Source of the DNA: Alkalibacterium kapii
GTDB lineage: Bacteria; Bacillota; Bacilli; Lactobacillales; Carnobacteriaceae_A
DNA: 64,000 nt
Direction: 5' to 3'
NCBI RefSeq assembly: GCF_007988865.1
Contig: NZ_BJUY01000002.1
Span: forward strand, 97,660 to 161,659
Shown: positions 30,261-39,008 of the stretch, in pieces
Position numbering within the stretch: the stretch's first letter is position 1
Layout of the letters: each line of letters opens with the position of its first letter
Translations under genes and position numbers: made by a program
The notes under the pieces: model-generated
What the model was told of the DNA's origin: nothing
The model's database searches: none
Seen by the model: only the letters and a program-made list of their open reading frames with translations

Positions 30261-30521
30261 ATGAATTTTGATGAGATCGTTCTGATCATTGTAGCATTAC
30301 TGTCTGTGTTCGAATTAGGCAGGGTACTTATCGGACCCACGATATATGATCGTATGCTTGGCTTTGCTGTTTTTTCTTCCAAAGTCATCGTGACAGCCGT
30401 CATCATAGGGACTATAAATGAACGGACCTTCTTTCTCGATATTGCCCTCATTTATGGCGTGCTCGGTTTTATCAGTACGATCATGCTCTCCCGCTTTGTT
30501 GAAAGAAGGGGGGATATCTGA
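30261..30521 (+). CDS. mnhF: Mrp-type antiporter subunit F
   Basis: 86 residues, three membrane helices, with the family motif RVLIGPTIYDRMLGF and DIALIYGVLGFISTI. Shine-Dalgarno AGGAGG. Its stop overlaps the start of subunit G by one base (TGATG). Confidence 0.9.
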   Translation: MNFDEIVLIIVALLSVFELGRVLIGPTIYDRMLGFAVFSSKVIVTAVIIGTINERTFFLDIALIYGVLGFISTIMLSRFVERRGDI

Positions 30522-30826
30522 TGAGTCAATGGATTACTCTAGCTGGGAACATTATAATCATTATAGGACTGGTTTTCATGACGCTTGGAGTCCTAGGGAT
30601 TTACAGGTTCAACGACTATTTTTCCCGAATCCTGATCACTTCCAAAGTCGACACTGTAGGGTTTTTAACGATCATGGTCGGTTTCATAATTAAGCACGGC
30701 TTGGATTTTTTCAGTGGGAAAATAGTGTTGATCGTTGCTCTTTATATGATCACCAACCCGATCGCTACGCATGCAATCACGCGGTCGGCACATATCAGCG
30801 GCTATCGAATCAAAAAGGAGCGGTGA
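30521..30826 (+). CDS. mnhG: Mrp-type antiporter subunit G
   Basis: 101 residues, three helices; GVLGIYRFNDYFSRI and TNPIATHAITRSAH are the MnhG signatures. Coupled to subunit F upstream. Confidence 0.9.
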   Translation: MSQWITLAGNIIIIIGLVFMTLGVLGIYRFNDYFSRILITSKVDTVGFLTIMVGFIIKHGLDFFSGKIVLIVALYMITNPIATHAITRSAHISGYRIKKER

Positions 30827-30831
30827 CTGTT

Positions 30832-31395
30832 ATGTTTCAGACCTTTCTTCTGACCGGCTTACTCGTCTTCGCCTCCTATGCTGTTTTTTCAGATAACATT
30901 AAACGCTCAGTCATTTACTTGGGGATCTTTTCACTTATCATGACGCTGACTTATCTAAACTATAATGCACCAGATGTGGCTTTGGCTGAGGCAGCTATCG
31001 GCGTGGGTATTTCAACGGTCATGTACTTAGTCGCAACCAAAAAATTCTCGATTTATGATATCTGCTATGTAAATGAGGATGTAGAAGTATTCAACGATGA
31101 AAGCATCAGTGAAATCATGTCAAATGTCGTACGCCCACTTGAAAAGTTCCTGGAACGGACAGAAGGTTTTGAGCCGCAGCTGGCGTATACGAACCATCCC
31201 ATCGACAAAATCATGCGAGAAGACAATCATGATTTCTATATTCATCGAAAAGGGAACTTGACGTATTTATATGGCAATAAATCAGATCGCGTATTTCTGG
31301 ACATTGTAGCCAATATGGACAAAGTCATTAAAGACATCAAGGATATACGCGTCATATATATGGATGAGGTGGGTAAAAGTGAAGGAGACGAATAA
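30832..31395 (+). CDS. DUF4040 (MbhD-like) subunit, equivalent to part of MrpA
   Basis: 187 residues. The first about 80 form two to three helices with the motif YNAPDVALAEAAIGVG, which in ordinary Mrp systems lies inside the C-terminal half of the large MrpA. A soluble domain of about 105 residues follows that I do not recognise. ATG 30832 is preferred over GTG 30823 because AAAAAGGAG needs the longer spacing. It overlaps the next gene. A separate small subunit of this kind is typical of Mbh/Mbx-like modules. Confidence 0.82.
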   Translation: MFQTFLLTGLLVFASYAVFSDNIKRSVIYLGIFSLIMTLTYLNYNAPDVALAEAAIGVGISTVMYLVATKKFSIYDICYVNEDVEVFNDESISEIMSNVVRPLEKFLERTEGFEPQLAYTNHPIDKIMREDNHDFYIHRKGNLTYLYGNKSDRVFLDIVANMDKVIKDIKDIRVIYMDEVGKSEGDE

Positions 31396-32077
31396 AGCAA
31401 TCAATGTCATCCGCGTACTCTTTATTGCTGTGAGTATGATCCTTGTCCTGTTTCATTTTTTAAATCATTCCGAAAAACTTGGGAAACCTCTGATGGATTA
31501 TTTTACCGCCGGATTTTTAAAAGAAACAGGTGCCCAAAACGCCGTTGCGGCAATCTATTTAGACTATCGCGTCTTTGATACTTTATTTGAAGCCTTAATG
31601 CTCTTGGTTTCAGTCATGGAAGTCATCAACGTTTCGTGGGCGCAAAAAGATGTCAGACAGTACTCGATGGACAAGGAACTCTTTAATCGTAAAGATAATT
31701 CTGAAATCGTGATCCGCATGGTAGGTGCGATTTATCCTTTCGTTCTGCTGATTGGTTTATACACCATTTTTAACGGACATATCTCTCCAGGCGGCGGTTT
31801 TCAAGGCGGTGTTATTTTGGCTACTGCACTGATTTCCCGCTATCTGGTTTGGCCAAACTCTGACTTGGATTTGGTGAAACTGGAAAATTTTGAAAAGCTG
31901 CTGTTTCTGGCAATTGTTGCGGCTCCGGTGTTTTATATATTTATGAAAATAGAACCCTTTTATTCACTGATATCGCGACAAACCTACATGATTTTTATGA
32001 ATGTTCTGATCGGTCTGAAAGTTTTTTCAGGTCTGAGCATCATTTTTTACCGCTTTGTTTTTTACGAAGGGCGGTAG
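31379..32077 (+). CDS. mnhB: MbhE-MrpB fusion-type antiporter subunit B
   Basis: 232 residues. The N-terminal about 90 resemble MbhE (AAIYLDYRVFDTLFEALML), which corresponds to the extreme C-terminus of MrpA. The rest is MrpB, with FNGHISPGGGFQGGVI. GTG 31379 is chosen because AGGTGGG precedes it; an upstream in-frame ATG at 31364 is the alternative. It overlaps the DUF4040 gene by 17 bases. Confidence 0.83.
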   Translation: MKETNKAINVIRVLFIAVSMILVLFHFLNHSEKLGKPLMDYFTAGFLKETGAQNAVAAIYLDYRVFDTLFEALMLLVSVMEVINVSWAQKDVRQYSMDKELFNRKDNSEIVIRMVGAIYPFVLLIGLYTIFNGHISPGGGFQGGVILATALISRYLVWPNSDLDLVKLENFEKLLFLAIVAAPVFYIFMKIEPFYSLISRQTYMIFMNVLIGLKVFSGLSIIFYRFVFYEGR

Positions 32078-32149
32078 CGCGGGAGAATATTGCCTTGGAT
32101 TAACGAAACAGTTGACCGCGACAGAATTAAAGAAGTGAGGATGAAACCA

Positions 32150-32500
32150 ATGGATTTTATTTTTGGAGAAATTGCCGGCATTCTGATATTTTTTATTGGT
32201 CTTTGCGGTTTAATGATAAATAAATCGATTTTAAAAACAATCATGTCTCTGACTGTTATGGAGTCGGGAATTATACTTTTTTACATCACGATCAATTATT
32301 CGCCAGATAGCGTTCCACCCATCGGCCAGGCTCAGGAAGCAGCTTTTGCTGACCCGGTTCCGGCTGCACTAATGATTACTGCCATCGTTATTGGGATAGG
32401 CATTACAGCCATCGGACTGACAATGTTCATGCATTATAAACAAAAGCACGGCATCACTCACTGGACCAGAGACCGTGATCAGCAAGGACGTGGACTCTAG
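32150..32500 (+). CDS. mnhC: Mrp-type antiporter subunit C (NuoK-like)
   Basis: 116 residues, three helices, NuoK/MrpC family: LCGLMINKSILKTIM, the conserved membrane Glu in VMESGIILF, and DPVPAALMITAIVIG. ATG 32150 gives the best spacing to GTGAGG (32135-32140); an upstream frame extends to TTG 32090. Its stop overlaps the mnhD start by one base. Confidence 0.88.
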   Translation: MDFIFGEIAGILIFFIGLCGLMINKSILKTIMSLTVMESGIILFYITINYSPDSVPPIGQAQEAAFADPVPAALMITAIVIGIGITAIGLTMFMHYKQKHGITHWTRDRDQQGRGL

Positions 32501-34095
32501 TGTTAGGGATATTTGTATTGGCACCTATAATTATTGGAACGATCGCTTACCTTCTGAGAGATGACTGGGCAAAACCACTCATTTTTCTCTTCCAGTTCTC
32601 ATTCATCATATTCGCAATCAATCAGTTCCTTCTAGTGAAAGCGAGTGGACCTATCGTTTGGAATACAGGAGAGTATACAGATGGCATTGCCCTGAGTCTG
32701 TATGCTGACACCCTGTCGATTTTCATGGTGCTTATGACTGCTTTTATTTATTTTACTTTTTTACTTTATGCAGAAAACACCGATTATTTCCATTCGAAAT
32801 TCTACTTCCTGTTCATGGTTCTACAAGGTCTAATTATTGGACTTTTTTTATCAAGTGATCTCTTTAATATTTTTGTTTTTTCTGAAGTCTCGACCATCGT
32901 GGTCTCCATTTTGATCATGATCAATAAAGAGAAGCAAGCCATTTATGATGGGATGATCTATTTTTTTGTAAACGTTCTGGGTTCGTCTTTTCTATTGTTT
33001 GGCGCCGGAATGATCTACCGGACGTTTGGTCTTTTAGATCTCCGTGCTATTCAAGCTGCCATGCCTTTGTTGACTGATCCTAAGGCTATGATCCTCCCGT
33101 ATGCGATGCTCATGGTGGCCGTTTCAAATAAGACAGCGGTCATGCCGCTGTTCAGCTGGCTCCCTAAAGCACACGGAACACCAAGTGCACCACCCGTCAT
33201 CTCTGCAGTCTTGAGTGGTTTATACATCAAAAGCGGGGTTTACCTTTTTATCCGATTCAATCAAGTATTCGAACCCGCCATTGATATGCAAGCTTTCTTT
33301 TTCTGGGTAGGTTTTTTCACATCGGTTCTAGGGGTGATCATGGCTATAGGGCAGCGGGATATGAAATTATTTCTTGCCTACTCGACAGTTTCTCAAGTAG
33401 GGCTTATCATTGTAGGACTTAACATGGGGACTGACATTGCTTACTATGGGGCGATTTTCCATATCTTTAATCATGCCTTGTTCAAATCCACATTGTTTTT
33501 AAGTGCGGGGCTTATCGAAAAAGAATATGGGGAGCGGAATATTCATAAAATCAGAGGACTGCTTAAGCAGATGCCATGGGTGTCGCTTGCCATTATTCTG
33601 TCAATGTTCGGCATCAGCGGCGCCCCGTTCTTTAATGGAAGCATCTCCAAATATATGATTGCCAGCGGAACCAGTCATTCAGGTGTCACTTTGATGCTTA
33701 ACATCATAAATCTGGGTACGATCTTATCTTATGTCAAATTCTCAACAATGCTTTTCGGTAAAAGGAGAAAGCCTACGTTCATTATTCCTGATACCTTTTC
33801 ACTTATTGCCGTAGTGACAATGGGAATTGTTACTCTTTTAACGGGTGTGCTGGGAACTGGATTTTCGGATTACTTCTTAGGGTTCAGTCTTCAGATCGAT
33901 GCAGTTTCTTATGTCAAAAAGGGAATGGTTTACGTGCTGATGCTTTTAGGCAGTATCGTCTTTTATCAAGGTGTGCTGAAACGTGACAAGATCCTTTTGC
34001 GTATTGGTGAATCGGAATTGACCTTCAACGGCATTGTTACGGTTATGACAGGTTACTTCATCATGATTTTAATTTTTCTAACTTTTACATTATAA
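32500..34095 (+). CDS. mnhD: Mrp-type antiporter subunit D (NuoN/ND2-like)
   Basis: 531 residues, about 14 membrane helices, the proton-channel-like subunit. Conserved features include DLFNIFVFSEV with the functional Glu, NKTAVMPLFSWLPKAHGTPSAPP (family hallmark lysine and proline loop), and a Lys-containing IKSGVYLFIR helix. GTG start. Last gene of the operon: a strong terminator follows 14 bases later, so no full-length MrpA follows. It is the only large antiporter-like subunit in the cluster. Confidence 0.93.
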   Translation: MLGIFVLAPIIIGTIAYLLRDDWAKPLIFLFQFSFIIFAINQFLLVKASGPIVWNTGEYTDGIALSLYADTLSIFMVLMTAFIYFTFLLYAENTDYFHSKFYFLFMVLQGLIIGLFLSSDLFNIFVFSEVSTIVVSILIMINKEKQAIYDGMIYFFVNVLGSSFLLFGAGMIYRTFGLLDLRAIQAAMPLLTDPKAMILPYAMLMVAVSNKTAVMPLFSWLPKAHGTPSAPPVISAVLSGLYIKSGVYLFIRFNQVFEPAIDMQAFFFWVGFFTSVLGVIMAIGQRDMKLFLAYSTVSQVGLIIVGLNMGTDIAYYGAIFHIFNHALFKSTLFLSAGLIEKEYGERNIHKIRGLLKQMPWVSLAIILSMFGISGAPFFNGSISKYMIASGTSHSGVTLMLNIINLGTILSYVKFSTMLFGKRRKPTFIIPDTFSLIAVVTMGIVTLLTGVLGTGFSDYFLGFSLQIDAVSYVKKGMVYVLMLLGSIVFYQGVLKRDKILLRIGESELTFNGIVTVMTGYFIMILIFLTFTL

Positions 34096-34108
34096 ATATG
34101 GAATGTAA

Positions 34109-34135
34109 AAAAGAGCTGAGTTCAGCTCTTTTTTT
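34109..34135 (+). terminator. Rho-independent terminator of the Mrp operon
   Basis: AAGAGCTGA-gt-TCAGCTCTT followed by a long T run. Confidence 0.93.
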
Positions 34136-34227
34136 GTGTAGACACATTGATATTCACTATTTGAGAGGTTTTTCAAGATAGAATACAGTGTTCGACAGAT
34201 CTTCAAATGAAACGGAGGGGGATGTGT

Positions 34228-34256
34228 CGAAGTTAGCGAACTTCGGATGATTCAAC
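34228..34256. repeat. Partial inverted copy of the hairpin repeat
   Basis: CGAAGT-tagcga-ACTTCG followed by GATGATTCAA. In reverse complement this matches the joint and right end of the units at 26836-26992 (TTGAATCGTCCGAAGT there), with few mismatches. The rest of 34136-34340 has no gene I can support. Confidence 0.6.
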
Positions 34257-34340
34257 GCTACAACAGAGTGCAATCTGCCGAATACATAAGAATTTCGATA
34301 TATTTAAACACCGACTTCAGTAAAACCCGCCAAACAACTA

Positions 34341-34388
34341 AAAAACATGCCGTTTCCTATATGACCAAAGGGAAAACGGCATGTTTTA
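34341..34388 (-). terminator. Terminator of ndk
   Basis: AAAACATGCCGTTT-c-C pairs with G-ga-AAACGGCATGTTTT. The stem is flanked by A and T runs, so it may work in both directions. Confidence 0.88.
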
Positions 34389-34395
34389 AATCATA

Positions 34396-34812
34396 TTAAT
34401 TATTAAAGAGCTCTTTGAACCACAATTTGATCTCACGCTCCGCACTTTCAAATGAGTCTGAAGCATGAATCGTGTTTTCTGATTTATCTATCCCGTATAA
34501 ACTGCGCAATGTATTTAAACGAGCGGCTTTTGGATCTGTGACACCTACTAATTCACGTACACGTTTGACAGCATTCCTGCCATCTACTAAAAAGACGACA
34601 ACGGGGCCACGAGTAAAATAAGTCAGTAAGTCATTAAAGAAAGGTTTATCAGCTAATTCAGCGTAATGCTTTCTGACAAGCGCCATCTCAGGCTGCATTG
34701 TTTTTAAATGACTGATCCTTAAATCATTGCGTTCAAATTCCTTGAGCAGATGTCCCGTCAGATTACGTTCAACGCCATCTGGTTTGATGATCACGAGTGT
34801 TCTTTCTTCCAT
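34396..34812 (-). CDS. ndk: Nucleoside diphosphate kinase
   Basis: 138 residues, normal length. ATP-grip signature VIIKPDGVERN at the N-terminus and the phosphorylated active-site His in NTIHASDS near 115. Balances nucleoside triphosphate pools. Shine-Dalgarno AGGAGG before the ATG (minus strand). Monocistronic. Confidence 0.96.
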   Translation of the reverse strand: MEERTLVIIKPDGVERNLTGHLLKEFERNDLRISHLKTMQPEMALVRKHYAELADKPFFNDLLTYFTRGPVVVFLVDGRNAVKRVRELVGVTDPKAARLNTLRSLYGIDKSENTIHASDSFESAEREIKLWFKELFNN

Positions 34813-34894
34813 TATAATATCCTCCTAGGTTTGTCTAGCTTCATTCATTTTATCACAATGACAGCGCTATACATAAGAAAAACGAATTCCATTA

Positions 34895-34913
34895 TTTAGA
34901 CACATTGTCTAAA
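34895..34913. promoter_or_regulatory. Perfect 8-bp palindrome between ndk and ydbS
   Basis: TTTAGACA-cat-TGTCTAAA. A 19-base dyad 83 bases upstream of ndk (minus) and 115 upstream of ydbS (plus) looks like a dimeric repressor site. The ydbS promoter may be the extended -10 TGG-TAAACT at 34991-34996. Regulator unknown. Confidence 0.5.
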
Positions 34914-35027
34914 AAAACGGATAAACAACTACACCAGAGAAACTTAGCAATTTTATTCACAAATCTGTTATTCTTACAAATAAAATATGGTAAACTGAGT
35001 TTAAATCAAATTAAAAGGAGTTCACTC

Positions 35028-35522
35028 ATGGATTACCCATTGTTAGAAAACAAATTGCCAGAAACTTTGAAAAAAGTCTGGCGGAAAACCAGCTTCACGA
35101 CATTACTCATTGCTCTGCTTTTAGGTGTCATAATTACCGGAATATTTTTCTACTTCGACGCTTTGCAAGGAACCTGGCTGATTGTGTCACTAAGTTATTT
35201 TGCTTTAGCGATCGTCATTTATTTACTGAATTTTTTACTGATCGATTATCGCTACAACTTCTTCAGATACGAAGTGACGTCAAAAGAAATCATTTTTCAG
35301 CAGGGATTTATTTTTCGGTCGATCACTTATGTCCCGTTTTCAAGAATACAGCATATCGAAACAGAACAAGGGCCGTTTTTAAGGCGTGAGCAGTTGATGG
35401 AACTTATCATACATACTTCTGCAACAGATCACAGCATTGCCGGTTTATCCATAGAAGAAGCGCAAATGATCAGACAAAACGTGATGAGAAAAGTGGAGGA
35501 GACTGATGAGTATGAAGAGTGA
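35028..35522 (+). CDS. PH domain-containing membrane protein YdbS-like
   Basis: 164 residues: two membrane helices (about 25-80), then a bacterial PH (DUF304, bPH2) domain with IFRSITYVPFSRIQHIETEQG. Start at ATG 35028 after AAAAGGAG; the frame is open upstream but has no ribosome site. It overlaps the YdbT-like gene by 17 bases. The pair occurs widely in Firmicutes; in Bacillus it is linked to resistance to some bacteriocins, which I do not extend to this strain. Confidence 0.85.
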   Translation: MDYPLLENKLPETLKKVWRKTSFTTLLIALLLGVIITGIFFYFDALQGTWLIVSLSYFALAIVIYLLNFLLIDYRYNFFRYEVTSKEIIFQQGFIFRSITYVPFSRIQHIETEQGPFLRREQLMELIIHTSATDHSIAGLSIEEAQMIRQNVMRKVEETDEYEE

Positions 35523-36930
35523 ACGCCAGAAATTTCATCCTTTAGCCATGATGGTCTATTTCATCCGTGATTTAAAAGCTTGGATTTTCCTGTTTGTACT
35601 GTTATTTGTTGATCTGGATGGAGACAGTCTATATCCAATTATTGCGATGAGTGCAATCGTCATATTTATCAGCGTAAAGAGTGGCATCAAGTATCTGACG
35701 CATACCTACGCACTTACATCGGATCATATCATTCTATACAAAGGGATCTTCAATAAACGTGAAACGGAAATAACCTATGAGCGCATACAGACAGTGAAAC
35801 AGCGGCAATGGTTCTTCTTCAAGCCTTTTGACATCACTGAAGTGCTTATCGAAACGGCGAGCAGTTCACCGGGGGAAGCAGAAGCAAGTTTGACAGCAGT
35901 GAATCAGAATATTATGCAGACAATCGAACGTTACCGCAGCAAGTCGGCAGATACTCCCGCCAAAGATACTGAATCACCAGATAATACATTTAAACTTAGC
36001 CTTAAAGACGTCGTACTGTTTGGACTGACCGACCTCACAGCTATTCTGATCGTATTCACAGCGTTCACTTTTGTTTTGGAATGGTTACCGGACCGTCTCT
36101 TTTCTAATCTTGTTTCATTAGTCGGTAATATCCAAGGTGTGCTCATTGTGGGTGTTGTATTTTTGGGTATTGTGATTGTGGCAGGTTTATCCTTACTGAA
36201 AAGCTTCCTGCTTTTTTATGATTATAGAGCGCAGCGCGATCACGACACACTGACCATTTCTTATGGTTTGTTTGAAAGGAAAACTCAGAAGATCCCACTG
36301 AGTAAAATACAGGGGATCAAAGTCAATAAACAAATCCTAAGAAATCTATTCAAGCGATCATCGGTAGAATTAGTCATCATGGGCGGACAGGAAAGTGAAG
36401 GGGAAAGTCTGACTATCAAAAAGGTTTACTTGTTCCCACTGATTTCAAATGAGCAGGTTTATACACGGTTAAATCAGTTTATACCTGATCGAAAAGTAGT
36501 CGAGCCGAAAGTCAAAAAAGTTTCGACCGATAAAGTCTGGTATTTCTGGCGATGGAAATTATTGACCGGGGTACCACTTATAGCCATTGCTTTTTATTTC
36601 AATATGTTAGTCGGGATTGCCGCTTTACTGCTGTTCTTGACTGTCCTGCTTCTCTCATGGAAGAAAAGTCAGGTTCAAGGCTATACGGTACAAGATAATC
36701 GACTGCTTTGTCTTCAGCAATTTGAAGGGTTCACTACCGTTCAATTCTTTATCTTGCAAAAAAATGTTCAAGCACTGTCTTATTCTACTTCCCTAGGCTT
36801 GATCAGAAAGAATATCGGACATATCGACCTAACGTTCAAAGAAAACGAGCACCCAATGTCTTATGGCATGCGCTACATTTCTGAGACTGTTACAAAAGAC
36901 ATTCACCATACTTTCTGGAATGCAAGTTGA
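35506..36930 (+). CDS. Multi-PH-domain membrane protein YdbT-like
   Basis: 474 residues with three bPH2/DUF304 units separated by hydrophobic helix pairs. Repeated signatures include KRETEITYERIQTVKQ, ERKTQKIPLSKIQGIKV and a third diverged copy near the C-terminus. Shine-Dalgarno GGAGG inside the end of ydbS. Partner of the preceding YdbS-like protein; function at the membrane is unknown. Confidence 0.85.
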   Translation: MSMKSERQKFHPLAMMVYFIRDLKAWIFLFVLLFVDLDGDSLYPIIAMSAIVIFISVKSGIKYLTHTYALTSDHIILYKGIFNKRETEITYERIQTVKQRQWFFFKPFDITEVLIETASSSPGEAEASLTAVNQNIMQTIERYRSKSADTPAKDTESPDNTFKLSLKDVVLFGLTDLTAILIVFTAFTFVLEWLPDRLFSNLVSLVGNIQGVLIVGVVFLGIVIVAGLSLLKSFLLFYDYRAQRDHDTLTISYGLFERKTQKIPLSKIQGIKVNKQILRNLFKRSSVELVIMGGQESEGESLTIKKVYLFPLISNEQVYTRLNQFIPDRKVVEPKVKKVSTDKVWYFWRWKLLTGVPLIAIAFYFNMLVGIAALLLFLTVLLLSWKKSQVQGYTVQDNRLLCLQQFEGFTTVQFFILQKNVQALSYSTSLGLIRKNIGHIDLTFKENEHPMSYGMRYISETVTKDIHHTFWNAS

Positions 36931-37040
36931 AATACAAAGTAATCAGGTGAAAATAAAGCTTTGGACGAGGATTTCTCCTATTTTTTTGGTATATTTAAAC
37001 TATACTTAGTCGATGATCAAAAAGATAGGAGGTCCTTTTT

Positions 37041-37409
37041 ATGAAAAATGTAAGCGTCATTATGCTTTTACTTATAGGGTTATCGACGCTTCCGGGGTGC
37101 AGCACGGAGAATAAAATTGAAATGATGAAAACTAAACCTTCGACCTATATACTTATCGAAAGTAATGAAGAAGTTCAGGAGCCCCCACTGAATTATGTGG
37201 TCGTACCCAAAGCAGAAACCCTGAGCGTATTATATGACGTTGGAGCAGATTACGAAGATTTCAAACTGGATGAGTACAGTGTCACCGAAAAAATCGTGAC
37301 ACTAGGATTCAATGATCAAGAAGTGACCCTGACAAGTATCTCTGAACAGCAATACGAAGATGCAAACGGGAATGTTTACGAATTGTCTATTGTATCGGAT
37401 GAAGAATAA
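37041..37409 (+). CDS. Small lipoprotein, paralogue A
   Basis: 122 residues, lipobox LSTLPGC with Cys20. The mature part has a C-terminal pattern LTSISEQQYEDANGNVYEL nearly repeated in the next gene. Shine-Dalgarno AGGAGG, with TATACT at 37001-37006 as probable -10. Family not recognised. It and the next gene are a tandem duplication. Confidence 0.75.
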   Translation: MKNVSVIMLLLIGLSTLPGCSTENKIEMMKTKPSTYILIESNEEVQEPPLNYVVVPKAETLSVLYDVGADYEDFKLDEYSVTEKIVTLGFNDQEVTLTSISEQQYEDANGNVYELSIVSDEE

Positions 37410-37458
37410 AAAGAGGAATAACTCGAAAGTCGCGAATAATAATGAGAGGAGGGAACTT

Positions 37459-37842
37459 ATGACTAACGTGAAGAGCACCTTATTGAGCATTGCCGCAATG
37501 ATCAGTTTGATAGGGTTAAGTGGATGCAGCGCAGATGACCAGCAAGCCGAGCTTGAGACCAGACCTTTTTCACTCTTACGAATAAAAGATGGAAAGGAAG
37601 ATACTCAGGCTCCGCGCAATATGCTGGTAAAACCAGAAAAAGAAAAGATCAGTGTCTTTTATACCTTTGAGGAAAATTATGAAAATCATGAACTGGAGGA
37701 ATTTGAAGTAACGGGAGACACAATCGATATTATTTATGACGACAGAGGTTTGTCTTTGACAGATATAGATAACAGGCAATACGAAGATAAAGAAGGGAAT
37801 ATATATGAACTGAAGTGGATGTCTGAAATTGAACAGAACTAA
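37459..37842 (+). CDS. Small lipoprotein, paralogue B
   Basis: 127 residues from ATG 37459, preceded by AGAGGAGGGAAC; the frame is open further upstream but without a ribosome site. Lipobox LIGLSGC with Cys23. LTDIDNRQYEDKEGNIYEL aligns with the end of paralogue A 50 bases upstream. Function unknown. Confidence 0.75.
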   Translation: MTNVKSTLLSIAAMISLIGLSGCSADDQQAELETRPFSLLRIKDGKEDTQAPRNMLVKPEKEKISVFYTFEENYENHELEEFEVTGDTIDIIYDDRGLSLTDIDNRQYEDKEGNIYELKWMSEIEQN

Positions 37843-37897
37843 ATAAGCAACCGACTTGATTTGTAAAGTGAATACATAAATGAGAGGGGTGAGAGCA

Positions 37898-38875
37898 ATG
37901 AGACTGACAACATTTGAAGACGCCATCGATCCAGTGATCCTTAAAAGAGGCCTGGACTACCGCCGGCGTGAAAAAATCATGACAGTAAAAAAGCAATCAG
38001 ATACATCATTCGAATTTCAAGTCTCCGGCACAAAAGCTTATATCGTCTCAGTTGTCTTTGATGAAGATCGTGATACGATTTCAAGCACTGAGTGTAGCTG
38101 TCCTTATGACAGGGGACCATATTGTAAACATCAGGTTGCCGCGTTTTATTATTTACTTGAGAATAAAAGCGAATACCAGGGGACGATCAGTTACGAAGAT
38201 CTCCGTCTCAAGCTCTCTCACTTTTACAAAAATGAGCTGATTGGCTTGCTGATCATGCAAATCAAAAAGTACCCCGCCGAAAAAGAAATACTTTTAAATA
38301 AATATTATACGCAACGCAACTATCCTGATACGACCTATATCAAACGAGAAATCAGAGAGGTCATCAACTACTACTTTGACACCTATCCAACTGGGCTCAA
38401 TTCTTTTCATCTCATGGATCTGACCGATGACTTAGGCGAACTAGTCGATACTGCACGAAGGTTAAAAGGGCTTGTTTTCTATTTTGATCTCTCACTCTAT
38501 TTATATACTGAAATACTGATTCTGAAGTCTTTTACCAAAGATTCAATGGGCAGTATCGATGCCCTGCTCATTTACACACTTCGGGATATAGGAAGGAAAT
38601 TCACCAGTATCCAGGGCGATACAGACAAAAATAAACAGACTGTCTTCGCCATCATCGAACAAGCCATGCAGGCCCCCGTTTATATGAAACGGCTCACTCA
38701 CACAGTTATTCTTCTCAGCACCTTTAAAGATCACCTCGTCGAGCCAGGAGCCAGAAAAATATACCTCTCCCTCGTCGACCAGACCATCGAACACTGCCTC
38801 ACAACGAACGACAAAGACAATTACGAACGATTGAATAACATTAAACAGTATGTTAAAAAGTGGTATGCTGAATAA
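37898..38875 (+). CDS. SWIM zinc-finger protein
   Basis: 325 residues. The N-terminal SWIM motif is CSCPYDRGPYCKH (about 67-79; CxC...CxH), a zinc-binding fold linked to DNA or protein contact. The remaining helical region has no signature I recognise. In some bacteria SWIM proteins accompany SNF2 helicases; none is adjacent here. ATG 37898 is chosen because GAGAGGGGTGAGAG precedes it. Confidence 0.75.
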   Translation: MRLTTFEDAIDPVILKRGLDYRRREKIMTVKKQSDTSFEFQVSGTKAYIVSVVFDEDRDTISSTECSCPYDRGPYCKHQVAAFYYLLENKSEYQGTISYEDLRLKLSHFYKNELIGLLIMQIKKYPAEKEILLNKYYTQRNYPDTTYIKREIREVINYYFDTYPTGLNSFHLMDLTDDLGELVDTARRLKGLVFYFDLSLYLYTEILILKSFTKDSMGSIDALLIYTLRDIGRKFTSIQGDTDKNKQTVFAIIEQAMQAPVYMKRLTHTVILLSTFKDHLVEPGARKIYLSLVDQTIEHCLTTNDKDNYERLNNIKQYVKKWYAE

Positions 38876-39008
38876 AGTAATATGGAATAAAAAGTATGCT
38901 GACAGACTAGAGTCGAAGTTGAAAACAATATAGGGTCTATTACGTTAACATATGTTTAAGACATATCTAAAATTTATTTTATTTCCTGAATTGAAAGGAC
39001 AAATAAAT

